The position numbers and the translations under genes were made by a program. Of a stretch of DNA of 10,237 nt, positions 1-7,496 are shown piece by piece. Under the pieces are notes generated by a model. It saw only the letters and a list, made by a program, of their open reading frames with translations, made no database searches and had not been told where the DNA came from. This DNA is from JBOGED01 sp050743625 (lineage in GTDB: Bacteria > Actinomycetota > Nitriliruptoria > Euzebyales > Egibacteraceae), in NCBI GenBank assembly GCA_050743625.1, contig JBOGED010000022.1, positions 1 to 10,237 of the forward strand. Reading direction: 5' to 3'. Numbering within the stretch: position 1 is the stretch's first letter; each line of letters opens with the position of its first letter.

Positions 1-10
1 GAGTTGCGTT

Positions 11-1948
11 ATGCCAGTTTCTGATCGACTGTCCCGCCGGCTGTTGGTCGTGCCTCTCCTCGGCCTATTCGCGGCGCTCGCGGCCTGTGGGCCGCCTCCC
101 GCAGGCGAGTCCGGGACACCGGAGTCGCCAGAGGCGAGCATCGAGCAGTTCTTGAACATTCGTGTTCCTAGTAGTCCCGCGCTCGCGCCGGACGGGTCGC
201 TTTACGTTGTGGACTGGCCCGACGGCATCTTTCAGCTCTACGTGCGCAAGGCAGGCGCTGATCTGGACTCCCCGCTCGTCAAGCTGACAGATTTCCCGGA
301 CGGGCTCGCCGGCTACTCCCTCTCGCCCGACGGCACAAAGATCATCCTTGTCCACGCTCCGGGGGGAAACGAGCAGTTCCAGCTCTCGCTGCTCGATCCC
401 GCCAATGGCCAGATCACGCCGCTGCTGGACAATCCCGACGTCCGCTACGGTTTCAATCTCTGGTTACGTGACGGCTCTGGCTTCATCTACGCGGCGAACG
501 ACCAGAGCCCTTCGGACTTCTCCATCTATCGCTACGACTTCGGCGCCGCGCGCAGCACCAGGCTGCTGGCCAGGGAAGGCAATTGGGGGGCGGCCGACAT
601 CACCGACGACGGGACGCGCCTTCTCGTCAGGGAGTACCTCTCCCTCTCGGAGATCCGCCCCTACGAGCTCATCGTCGCCTCAGGCGAGCTGCGGCCGTTG
701 GCGATGGACGCTGCCCCCCACGCTGACCTCGCGGCGAGCTACTTGGACGGAGAGCGCGAGGTCCTTATGCTCTCGGACGTCGAGGAGGGCATCTCCCGCC
801 TGTTCGTCAAAGATCTCGCGACCGGCGCCACGCGTAAGCCACTGCCAACGCTCGATCCCTACCAGATCGACGGCCTCACGGTCAACGACGACCGGAGCAT
901 CCTCGGCGTCGCGATCAACCGCGACGGCTTCTCAAGCATGCAGGTCGTGAACCTGCCGACCTTCACGCCCGTGGAGATTCCCGAGATCGAGGAGGGTGTG
1001 TTGAGCACCCTTTCCCTGCGGGACGACACGCTGGTCTGGACCCTCAGCAACGCACGTTCACCAGGCCTCGCCTACTCGTGGACCATCGGCGATCCCGCTG
1101 CGACGCAGCTGACCACGGCCGAGACCCAGGGCATCGACCTGTCGACGTTCCCGCTTCCCCAGCTCGTGAAGTACCCGTCGTTCGACGGCCGCGAGATACC
1201 TGCGCTGCTCTTCACCCCTCCCGGGTACGAGCCGGGGCGCCCAATCCCGTTCGTCGTCGAGTACCACGGGGGTCCTGAGGATCAGAGCCGCCCCGGCTTC
1301 AGCAGGGAGACCCAGTACCTGCTCGCGCGAGGCTACGGGGTCATGCTGCCTAACGTCCGCGGCTCGACGGGCTACGGCCGTGCCTATCACGAGCTCGACA
1401 ACTATAAGAAGCGTTGGGACTCTGTGAAGGACGGTGTGGAGGCCGCCCGCTGGCTGGTCGCGAACGGGTACGCCGAGGCGGGCAAGATCGCCGCGTCCGG
1501 CGGCTCGTACGGTGGGTTCATGTCGGTCGCGGCCGTCGCCGAGGATGGCGCGAGCCCCGAGCCGGTCTTCGGGGCGGCGATCGACATCGTCGGTATCGTC
1601 AACATGAAGACGTTCCTCGAGCAGACGAGCGACTACCGTCGCGAGCTGCGCGAGGCTGAGTACGGCCCGCTCACCGACGTCGCCTTCCTCGAGTCCATCT
1701 CACCGTTGAGCTGGATCGACCAGATCCGTGTCCCCATACTCATCGCCCACGGCCTCAACGACCCGAGAGTTCCGATCGCCGAGGCCATGCAGCTGGCCGA
1801 AGGCCTGATGCGGCGCGGTCTGGCCCCTGAGCAGCTGTACTTCCACGACGAGGGCCATGGCTTCGCGAAGCTCGACAACCGTTTGCTCTTCGCCGAGCAC
1901 ATGGCGGCCTTCCTGGACCAGCACATCGGGGACCGTTCAACGTCCTGA
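11..1948 (+). CDS. S9-family prolyl oligopeptidase-like serine peptidase, lipoprotein
   Basis: A 645-residue serine peptidase of the prolyl oligopeptidase/acylaminoacyl-peptidase family (S9), expected to cleave short peptides outside the cytoplasmic membrane. The N-terminus has basic residues (R6, R9, R10), a hydrophobic stretch and a lipobox L23-A24-A25-C26, so the protein is probably a lipoprotein anchored at Cys26. Residues about 45-380 contain repeated SPDG/TDDG-like turns typical of a beta-propeller that gates access to the active site. The C-terminal alpha/beta-hydrolase domain has the YHGGP segment (418-422) and the nucleophile motif G497-G-S499-Y-G-G502. D584 (in HGLNDPRVP) and H616 (in HDEGHGF) complete the triad, so the enzyme should be active. 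The ATG at 11 places the signal peptide correctly; anything further upstream is outside the window. It is followed 74 nt later by gyrA on the same strand. The family is certain; the exact substrate (dipeptidyl, acylaminoacyl or oligopeptide) is not. Confidence 0.93.
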   Translation: MPVSDRLSRRLLVVPLLGLFAALAACGPPPAGESGTPESPEASIEQFLNIRVPSSPALAPDGSLYVVDWPDGIFQLYVRKAGADLDSPLVKLTDFPDGLAGYSLSPDGTKIILVHAPGGNEQFQLSLLDPANGQITPLLDNPDVRYGFNLWLRDGSGFIYAANDQSPSDFSIYRYDFGAARSTRLLAREGNWGAADITDDGTRLLVREYLSLSEIRPYELIVASGELRPLAMDAAPHADLAASYLDGEREVLMLSDVEEGISRLFVKDLATGATRKPLPTLDPYQIDGLTVNDDRSILGVAINRDGFSSMQVVNLPTFTPVEIPEIEEGVLSTLSLRDDTLVWTLSNARSPGLAYSWTIGDPAATQLTTAETQGIDLSTFPLPQLVKYPSFDGREIPALLFTPPGYEPGRPIPFVVEYHGGPEDQSRPGFSRETQYLLARGYGVMLPNVRGSTGYGRAYHELDNYKKRWDSVKDGVEAARWLVANGYAEAGKIAASGGSYGGFMSVAAVAEDGASPEPVFGAAIDIVGIVNMKTFLEQTSDYRRELREAEYGPLTDVAFLESISPLSWIDQIRVPILIAHGLNDPRVPIAEAMQLAEGLMRRGLAPEQLYFHDEGHGFAKLDNRLLFAEHMAAFLDQHIGDRSTS

Positions 1949-1966
1949 GCTGCCTCGCCGGGCACA

Positions 1967-2026
1967 ATGCACAGCATGAGCTACAGCGGTGGTCTAAAGG
2001 TGAGCTACAGCGGTGGTCAAAGGTGA
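1967..2026 (+). other. Possible 19-codon leader ORF overlapping the gyrA start
   Basis: An ATG at 1967 (or the in-frame ATG at 1976) opens a short frame that runs through the tandem duplication and stops at TGA 2024-2026, overlapping the gyrA GTG at 2023 in a GTGA arrangement. The peptide contains a repeated SYSGG pentapeptide that simply reflects the DNA duplication. There is no clear Shine-Dalgarno sequence before either ATG. It could couple translation into gyrA, or it may be meaningless. Listed because the overlap is exact; there is no evidence that it is translated. Confidence 0.15.
1976..2022 (+). repeat. Tandem duplication of the gyrA start region (24 + 23 bp)
   Basis: Two head-to-tail copies lie directly before the gyrA start: 1976-1999 and 2000-2022. 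They are identical except for the first base (A/G) and one extra T in the first copy. Each copy begins with a start-like triplet followed by GAGC: ATG at 1976 and GTG at 2000. The true gyrA start, GTG at 2023 followed by GAGC, begins a third, partial iteration. Only 2023 opens the long frame; the starts at 1976 and 2000 share another frame that stops at the TGA at 2024-2026. The GGTGG inside each copy is the only ribosome-binding-like sequence at a suitable distance from the following GTG. Confidence 0.85.
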
Positions 2027-4446
2027 GCCAGCAGTCCCTCTTCGAAAGCCAGCGGGTCGTCGACGTCGACATCGCCGCGAAGATGCAGCAGTCGTTCCTC
2101 GACTACTCCATGAGCGTGATCGTCGGCCGGGCGTTGCCCGACGTCCGAGACGGGCTGAAGCCCGTGCAGCGACGGATCCTCTATGCGATGGAGGAGGCCG
2201 GCCTCCGCCCCGATCGCCAGCACCGCAAGTGCGCGGCGGTGATCGGCGACGTGATGAAGAAGTACCACCCTCACGGGGACGCGTCGATCTACGACGCGCT
2301 CGTGCGGATGGCGCAGGACTTCGTGATGCGCGAGCCGCTGGTGGACGGCCACGGCAACTTTGGCTCGGTGGACGGGGATGCGGCAGCCGCCCACCGCTAC
2401 ACCGAGGCGCGGCTCGCCGAGATCGCGATGGAGCTGCTCGATGGGATCGACGAGGCATGCGTCGACTTCATCCCGAACTACGACGGCTTCGAGAGCGAGC
2501 CGGTCGTCCTGCCCGCGCGTTTCCCGAACCTGCTGGTGAATGGTGCGAGCGGGATCGCGGTTGGCATGGCGACCAACATCCCCCCGCACAACCTCGGCGA
2601 GGTGATCGACGCGTGCCTTGAGCTGATCCGCAAGCCCGCGGCGACGGTCGAAGATCTCATGAGGCTGGTGCCCGCTCCCGACTTCCCGACCGGAGCGCGC
2701 ATCCTGGACGGAGACGGGATCCGCGACGCCTACCTGACGGGGCGGGGAGCGATCACGGTCGAGGCCGTGGCGACCACTGAGATGCGCTCGGGAGGGCTGC
2801 CGCGCATCGTGGTCACCGAGATCCCCTACCAGGTCAACAAGGCGCTCCTGCTCGAGCGGATCGCGACCCTGGTGAAGGACCGGAAGGTCGACGAGATCCG
2901 CGACCTGCGCGACGAGTCCTCCCGTGACGGCATGCGCATCGTGATCGAGCTGAAGCGCGGTGAGGACCCTTCGCGAGTGTTGGACAAGCTCTACCGGCTG
3001 TCCGACCTGCGGACGAACTTCAACGTGAACTTCGTCGCGCTGCGGGGTGGCCAGCCACGCACCCTCGGATTGCGCGACGCCCTGGTCGCCTACCTCGACC
3101 ACCAGCGCGAGGTCGTCACCCGGCGAACCCGGTTCCAGCGCGAGAAGGCCGCCGCCCGGGTCCACGTCCTGGAGGGCCTGATCACAGCCCTCGACCATCT
3201 CGACGAGGTCATCGCCCTCATCCGGGACGCGAGCACCGCGGACGCGGCTCGCGCCGCGCTCGTGACGCGCTTCGGCCTGACCGAGGTTCAGGCCACGGCG
3301 ATCCTCGACATGCAGCTCCGCCGCCTGGCGGCGATGGAGCGCGAAAAGCTCATCCAGGAGCATCGGGACTTGCTGATGCTCATCGCAAAGCTGGACGCGA
3401 TCCTCGCGAGCCCGGAGGCGCTGGACGGGTTGATCTCTGAGGAGCTCCGCGCGATCAAGACTCAGCACGGCAACCCACGCCGCAGCCGCATCCATCGCCC
3501 CCTAGCACCCGGCGAGGAGAGCGCCGAGCCCCGCCCGCTGCTCGACGCCGCGCCGGTCACGGTCTACGTCACAGCGGGAGGGTGGCTCAAGGCGGTGCCG
3601 CAGCGACCGACCTCGGCTCCTCACTCCCACCCCCGGGACCCTGTCGTGGCGGTCGTGCGCGCGTCCACCGAGGACACGCTGCTCTTGGTTGACCAGTCGG
3701 GAGGCGGCTACCGGGTCGCGTTGGCTGACATTCCCGTCACCACCATGCGCCAGCGTGGTGTCGCGCTTAGCGCGCTGCTCGCCGAGGGGAGGATCGCCCC
3801 GGCGCCCCCGCTCGCGGGTGCGGTCGCGTTGAGTTCACAAGCCGAAACCGTGCTGTTCTCCTCCGCCCAAGGCCTCGTCAAGCGCACCGACCGTACCGAG
3901 TACGAGGGACGAGCCCGCACCATGATCGCGGCCGCCGTACGCGACCGGGACCGGTTAGTTGGCGTCATCGCATGCCGCGACGGCGACCACATCCTGATGG
4001 CCCACGACGGCGGGCAGGCGGTCCGGTTCCCCGCAGCGCAGGTCCGCCTCATGGGCCGGAACGCGGCCGGCGTCGCCGGGATCGCCGTACCGGACGGCGG
4101 CCAGGTCATCGCCGTCACGGTCGTGCCGGACGGTGTGGACGTGGACCGCGAGGTCGTGACCCTCTGCCGGGACGGGAGGGCGATGCGCGCACCCCTTGCC
4201 GAGTTCCCCCTCCAAAGTCGGGGAGGCAAGGGCGTCAAGTGCGGGCCTGGACCGATCGCGTGGTGCGGCCTCGCCGCCGATCTCCACGTCCAGGAGGGTG
4301 AGCACACCTCGGTACTGCGCCCAGTCGCGGCTCCGGCAACCCGGCGCGCGGGCAAGCCATCCGCGGTGAGCGGCCAGGTTGAGGGGGCGCCCGCGGCCGA
4401 GCAAGGCGCCCAGTTGCCCGGCGGTCCGTCGTACGGACGAGATTAA
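2023..4446 (+). CDS. gyrA: DNA gyrase/topoisomerase IV subunit A (GyrA-like)
   Basis: An 807-residue DNA-cleaving subunit of a type IIA topoisomerase, which with a GyrB/ParE ATPase makes a transient double-strand break to change DNA supercoiling or linkage. The N-terminal YSMSVIVGRALPDVRDGLKP segment is of GyrA rather than ParC type. The winged-helix region carries HPHGDASIYD, with A87 and D91 at the places of E. coli S83 and D87. The catalytic pair is R125-Y126, but the residue before it is H124, where the family normally has Met. The tower and coiled-coil region follows to about residue 480. The C-terminal beta-pinwheel starts near residue 505 and has a degenerate GyrA box, Q731-S-R-G-G-K-G737 (usual form QRRGGKG). 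The tail (from about 765) is Ala/Pro/Gly-rich. The GTG at 2023 fits the conserved N-terminus. No B-subunit gene is adjacent. It could be the main gyrase or a second GyrA-like paralogue acting as topoisomerase IV; the A-subunit assignment itself is certain. Confidence 0.93.
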   Translation: MSQQSLFESQRVVDVDIAAKMQQSFLDYSMSVIVGRALPDVRDGLKPVQRRILYAMEEAGLRPDRQHRKCAAVIGDVMKKYHPHGDASIYDALVRMAQDFVMREPLVDGHGNFGSVDGDAAAAHRYTEARLAEIAMELLDGIDEACVDFIPNYDGFESEPVVLPARFPNLLVNGASGIAVGMATNIPPHNLGEVIDACLELIRKPAATVEDLMRLVPAPDFPTGARILDGDGIRDAYLTGRGAITVEAVATTEMRSGGLPRIVVTEIPYQVNKALLLERIATLVKDRKVDEIRDLRDESSRDGMRIVIELKRGEDPSRVLDKLYRLSDLRTNFNVNFVALRGGQPRTLGLRDALVAYLDHQREVVTRRTRFQREKAAARVHVLEGLITALDHLDEVIALIRDASTADAARAALVTRFGLTEVQATAILDMQLRRLAAMEREKLIQEHRDLLMLIAKLDAILASPEALDGLISEELRAIKTQHGNPRRSRIHRPLAPGEESAEPRPLLDAAPVTVYVTAGGWLKAVPQRPTSAPHSHPRDPVVAVVRASTEDTLLLVDQSGGGYRVALADIPVTTMRQRGVALSALLAEGRIAPAPPLAGAVALSSQAETVLFSSAQGLVKRTDRTEYEGRARTMIAAAVRDRDRLVGVIACRDGDHILMAHDGGQAVRFPAAQVRLMGRNAAGVAGIAVPDGGQVIAVTVVPDGVDVDREVVTLCRDGRAMRAPLAEFPLQSRGGKGVKCGPGPIAWCGLAADLHVQEGEHTSVLRPVAAPATRRAGKPSAVSGQVEGAPAAEQGAQLPGGPSYGRD

Positions 4447-4492
4447 ACTGCTGGTAAATCCGCCTTGAGCCTGATGTCCGGGAGCTACCGCT

Positions 4493-4509
4493 TGTCTATC
4501 TTTGAGACA
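4493..4509. promoter_or_regulatory. Small inverted repeat in the leader of the ABC operon
   Basis: TGTCT (4493-4497) and AGACA (4505-4509) form perfect 5-bp arms around a 7-base spacer, in the 83-bp gap between gyrA and the ABC ATPase gene. It lies just ahead of the ribosome-binding site. It is the only symmetric sequence I noticed in this gap, so it is a candidate binding site for the response regulator encoded downstream. Arms this short can occur by chance. I could not place a convincing -35/-10 pair; TTGAGC at 4465-4470 is the best -35-like hexamer but lacks a well-spaced partner. No terminator hairpin for gyrA is visible here. Confidence 0.2.
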
Positions 4510-4516
4510 GCCGCAC

Positions 4517-4525
4517 GGGAGGGGG
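4517..4525 (+). promoter_or_regulatory. Strong ribosome-binding site of the ABC ATPase gene
   Basis: GGGAGGGGG contains GGAGG at 4518-4522, 7 nt before the ATG at 4530. It fixes this start and is the strongest Shine-Dalgarno in the window, as expected for the first gene of the four-gene unit. Confidence 0.75.
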
Positions 4526-4529
4526 AACC

Positions 4530-5462
4530 ATGCAACACATCGTCGAAACGACCAGAATAACGAAGCGCTTCGGGGGGCTGGTCGCGGTCGACGATGTGAG
4601 CGTGCAGGTACCGAGCGGCTGCGCCTTTGGCTACCTGGGGCCTAATGGCGCTGGCAAGACCACGCTGATCCGTATGCTGCTGGGCCTAGAGAAGCCCTCA
4701 GCCGGGACCGTACGGCTGCTCGGACAGCCGGTGCCGGCGCGGCCGGCGAGCGTGCTTGCTCAGGTCGGTGGGATGGTCGAGGAACCAGGCTTTCACGGCC
4801 ATCTCACCGGCCGCCAAAATCTTCTCACCTCGGCGGCCTGTCGTGAGGCCGCCGCAAAGACCCGCATCGATTCCGCACTGCGGCGGCTCGGGCTGACCGA
4901 ACGGGCCGACGACCGGGTGGCTACCTACTCGCGCGGCTTACGCCAGCGCCTGGGGATCGCCCGCTGCCTCCTCGGCGACCCGCAGGTGTTGATCCTGGAT
5001 GAGCCGACGAACGGGCTCGATCTTCGCGGCGTTGACGATCTCAGGCTCCTCATCCGTGGCCTCGTGGCCTGTGGGCGGACCGTCTTCCTGTCCAGCCATG
5101 TGTTCACGGAGGTCGAGAAGCTGTGCGACGCGATCGCGATCGTCGATCGCGGTCGGATCGTCGCGCAAGGATCCGTCGCCGAGCTGGCCGCGGGGCTCCC
5201 GCACACCATCAGGCTGGGCTGCGCCGATCACAGTCGCGCCCTGGGTTTGCTTTCGACCCATAGGGCGATCCAGTCGGCGGTGGGAACGGCCGATGGCATC
5301 CAGATCGCTCTCCACCCGGGGACGGACCCCGCGCGGGCCGCGGCCGACGTCAACCGGCGGCTCCTCGAGGCGGGGATCGATGTCGCGGGCCTTGAGATCC
5401 GGAGGGTCTCGTTGCAAGAGCGGTTCCTGCCGATGACGCCACGGCAAGGGATCGCGGCATGA
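4530..5462 (+). CDS. ABC transporter ATP-binding protein (ABC-2 exporter type)
   Basis: A 310-residue cytoplasmic ATPase that powers an ABC exporter, with the permease encoded next to it. Residues 4-215 form the nucleotide-binding domain: Walker A G37-PNGAG-K43-T44, the segment VEEPGFHGHLTG (83-94) at the Q-loop position, a signature motif YSRGLRQR (133-140) in place of LSGGQ, Walker B VLILDE (153-158) with catalytic E158, the D-loop NGLD (161-164), and switch H190. The E-E-P Q-loop and YSRG signature are typical of the BcrA/DrrA-like exporter ATPases that pair with ABC-2 permeases. Residues about 220-310 form the usual C-terminal extension of this group. Its stop overlaps the permease start by 4 nt (ATGA at 5459-5462). 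The substrate is unknown: peptide antibiotics, drugs or lipids are all exported by relatives. Confidence 0.93.
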   Translation: MQHIVETTRITKRFGGLVAVDDVSVQVPSGCAFGYLGPNGAGKTTLIRMLLGLEKPSAGTVRLLGQPVPARPASVLAQVGGMVEEPGFHGHLTGRQNLLTSAACREAAAKTRIDSALRRLGLTERADDRVATYSRGLRQRLGIARCLLGDPQVLILDEPTNGLDLRGVDDLRLLIRGLVACGRTVFLSSHVFTEVEKLCDAIAIVDRGRIVAQGSVAELAAGLPHTIRLGCADHSRALGLLSTHRAIQSAVGTADGIQIALHPGTDPARAAADVNRRLLEAGIDVAGLEIRRVSLQERFLPMTPRQGIAA

Positions 5463-6277
5463 CCATGCATGCACGCCTCGCGCGGCGGCTTGACTGGCTC
5501 CCAGACGGCCGCATGATCCAGGCCGAGCTGCTGAAGCTCCGCACGCGGCGCGGGTTGGTCGCCTGGGGTCTCGTGCTGACCATCGGGACGGTCCTCGCTC
5601 GGTACGGTCTGCTCGTCGCGCTCCACGAGACCAACCCGACGCGTTTGATCCCGGCAGGCGGAGTGAGCGGCCTGGCGAACAGCGTCGCCTTGCTCACGAC
5701 CTCGGGAGTGCTGCTCGCGGTGATCACCGGAGCGATCGCGGGGACCGCGGACGTCGACGCGGGAGTGTTCGGCGACCTCGTCACGACGGGTCGCTCGAGA
5801 TATGCCCTGTTCGCCGCCCGAGTGCCTGGTGGGCTCGCGTTCCTCGTACCGCTCCTGGAGGCGGGGTACGCGACCGCCGTCGTGGGCTCGTTCCTTTTCA
5901 CCGGGCCCGCACCCGTGCCGACCGCTGACCTGGTGTCACTGGGGATGGCATGGGTGCTGCTACGCCCGGTGATCTGGTTCGTCGTGGCGTTGGGAGTCGC
6001 GTCGTTGGTCGGCTCGCGATCCGCCGCGATCGGGATCGTGCTCGGTTGGCAGTTCGTCGTCGAACCGGTTCTCGGGGTGTTCAGCGCGGGTTTGTTAACC
6101 CCTTGGCGCTACGCCGGCCTTACCGAAGCCGTGGGACGGCTGGAGCCACCAGCCTTCCGCTTCGATCCCAATCCGGCTGGTGAGCTGTCGGTCACGGTAG
6201 CCGTCGGAGTGATCCTCGTGTGGCTCGTGGCCGCGCTCGCGGCGGGCGCGTGGCGGACCAAGACCCGAGACCTATGA
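5459..6277 (+). CDS. ABC-2 type transporter permease
   Basis: A 272-residue membrane protein that should be the transmembrane half of the exporter. By eye it has six hydrophobic segments, near residues 32-55, 72-95, 124-148, 157-182, 188-212 and 244-265, as in ABC-2 permeases. The cytoplasmic N-terminus (IQAELLKLRTRRG, 20-32) and the segment after the second helix (DVDAGVFGDLVTTGRSR, 98-114) match the usual pattern in which an amphipathic region with an LxTTGRSR-like turn contacts the ATPase. The start overlaps the ATPase stop (ATGA), with AAGGGA at 5446-5451 as ribosome-binding site; a second ATG at 5465 is possible. Its own stop overlaps the kinase start by 4 nt. Sequence divergence prevents naming the substrate. 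Confidence 0.88.
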   Translation: MTMHARLARRLDWLPDGRMIQAELLKLRTRRGLVAWGLVLTIGTVLARYGLLVALHETNPTRLIPAGGVSGLANSVALLTTSGVLLAVITGAIAGTADVDAGVFGDLVTTGRSRYALFAARVPGGLAFLVPLLEAGYATAVVGSFLFTGPAPVPTADLVSLGMAWVLLRPVIWFVVALGVASLVGSRSAAIGIVLGWQFVVEPVLGVFSAGLLTPWRYAGLTEAVGRLEPPAFRFDPNPAGELSVTVAVGVILVWLVAALAAGAWRTKTRDL

Positions 6278-7494
6278 CAGCCGTTCAACCGAGAGCAGAG
6301 TCCAGGCCGGTCCGCCGACCTGGACTTCGTGTCGTGTCGGCGTGGCGCCGGAACCTTCTCGTCGCCGATACCGTGCTCGCGTTGCTCGTCGCGGCGACCT
6401 TCGTCATCGCGGTGCTCGTCAGCGGCGAGGCCGTACAGGATCCGGTGGACTCGGCGTTCACCCGCTATTGGGGCCTGTTCCTGCTGCAAACGCTGCCGTT
6501 GGTCTTGCGTCGTTCGCGACCGCTTGGGGTGCTTGCGGTCACCCGTGGAGCCGAGATCGTCTCGCTTCTGACCGGCCCGGGGGTGACGGTGGGTGGGGTG
6601 ACCATCGCCCTCTACACGGTGGCGGCTCATCGCGACCGGCGCACCGCCGTGCGCGCGGGGCTCGCGGCCAGCGTCGCCCTCGCGGTGGCCATCACGATCG
6701 TTGAGGGCTTCGACCCCGTCGCGACGGTCACACAGATCCTCTTCAGGCTGCAACTCGACGCCGCCTCCTGGATGTTCGGAGCGTACGTCCGTGAGCTGCG
6801 CGCGCGATCCTCGAGGCTCGAGCAGGACCGCGAGCATCAGACCCGACGAGCCGTCGCCGAGGAACAAGCGCGAATCGCGCGTGAGCTGCACGACGTCATC
6901 GCCCACAATGTCAGCGTCATGGTGGTCCAGGCCGCCGCCGCCCGTGACGTATTCGAGCTGCAACCCGCTCGGGCGCAGGAGGCACTCGGCGCGATCGAGG
7001 CGACCGGGCGAGAGGCCATGACCGAGCTCCGCAGGCTCTTGGGCGCCGTCAGGCCCGACGGCCGCGAGGGGGAAGTTCCGGGGGAGATCCAGGCGAAGGT
7101 TCCTCAGCCCAGCCTCGACCGTCTCGACGGCTTGATCGAGCAGGTGCGTGCCGCGGGGCTGCCGGTGGAGCTTCGGATCGATGGCAAGCCATCCGCGTTG
7201 CCGCCCGGCATGGAGCTGTCCGCGTATCGGATCATCCAAGAGGCCCTGACCAATACCCTGCGCCATGCCCACGCGTCCCACGCCGCGGTGACGGTACGGT
7301 ACGGCGTCCACGACCTTGTGGTGGAGGTCTACGACGACGGCCTCGGTGACACCGGTCATGGGAGCCCTTCCGGCCGAGGCCTGATTGGGATGCGCGAGCG
7401 GGCAGCATTGTTCAACGGGTCACTCGACGCCCGAGCCCGCGAGGGTGGAGGCTTCGCCGTGCGTGCTCGCCTTCCCCTTCTTCAGGAGCGCTGA
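6274..7494 (+). CDS. Sensor histidine kinase, NarL family (HisKA_3)
   Basis: A 406-residue membrane sensor kinase that should autophosphorylate and pass phosphate to the response regulator encoded next. The N-terminal part has about four or five hydrophobic segments (near 29-50, 65-80, 84-100, 107-118 and 127-146) with almost no extracytoplasmic domain, so the signal is probably sensed within or at the membrane. A linker of charged residues (173-200) leads to the dimerisation/phosphoacceptor domain with ARELHD, where H206 is the phosphorylation site. The ATPase domain has the N-box E323-ALTN327 with H331-A-H333, the G1 motif DDGLG (354-358), the G2 motif GRGLIGM (367-373) and GGGFAV (391-396). 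All catalytic motifs are present. I chose ATG 6274 because it overlaps the permease stop in ATGA; an upstream in-frame GTG at 6220 would add 18 Arg/Gly-rich residues inside the permease gene and is unlikely. Confidence 0.93.
   Translation: MTAVQPRAESRPVRRPGLRVVSAWRRNLLVADTVLALLVAATFVIAVLVSGEAVQDPVDSAFTRYWGLFLLQTLPLVLRRSRPLGVLAVTRGAEIVSLLTGPGVTVGGVTIALYTVAAHRDRRTAVRAGLAASVALAVAITIVEGFDPVATVTQILFRLQLDAASWMFGAYVRELRARSSRLEQDREHQTRRAVAEEQARIARELHDVIAHNVSVMVVQAAAARDVFELQPARAQEALGAIEATGREAMTELRRLLGAVRPDGREGEVPGEIQAKVPQPSLDRLDGLIEQVRAAGLPVELRIDGKPSALPPGMELSAYRIIQEALTNTLRHAHASHAAVTVRYGVHDLVVEVYDDGLGDTGHGSPSGRGLIGMRERAALFNGSLDARAREGGGFAVRARLPLLQER
7484..7488 (+). promoter_or_regulatory. Ribosome-binding site of the response regulator gene
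   Basis: AGGAG lies within the last codons of the kinase gene, 8 nt before the GTG at 7497. It supports that GTG as the start and suggests coupled translation of kinase and regulator. Confidence 0.6.
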
Positions 7495-7496
7495 TC

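Noticed and set aside
2017..3495. A 492-codon open frame on the minus strand opposite gyrA
   Set aside because: It lies entirely antisense to the conserved gyrA reading frame, its product is rich in V, D, H and R with no recognisable domain, and such frames are expected in GC-rich DNA.
4447..4529. Intrinsic terminator after gyrA
   Set aside because: No GC-rich hairpin followed by a T-run could be found in the gap.
6220..6273. Earlier GTG start for the histidine kinase
   Set aside because: It would overlap the permease by 58 nt and add only Arg/Gly-rich residues; ATG 6274 gives the standard ATGA overlap.
6109..7359. A 416-codon open frame on the minus strand opposite the histidine kinase
   Set aside because: The plus-strand kinase has all catalytic motifs; the antisense product shows no domain and is a codon-bias shadow.
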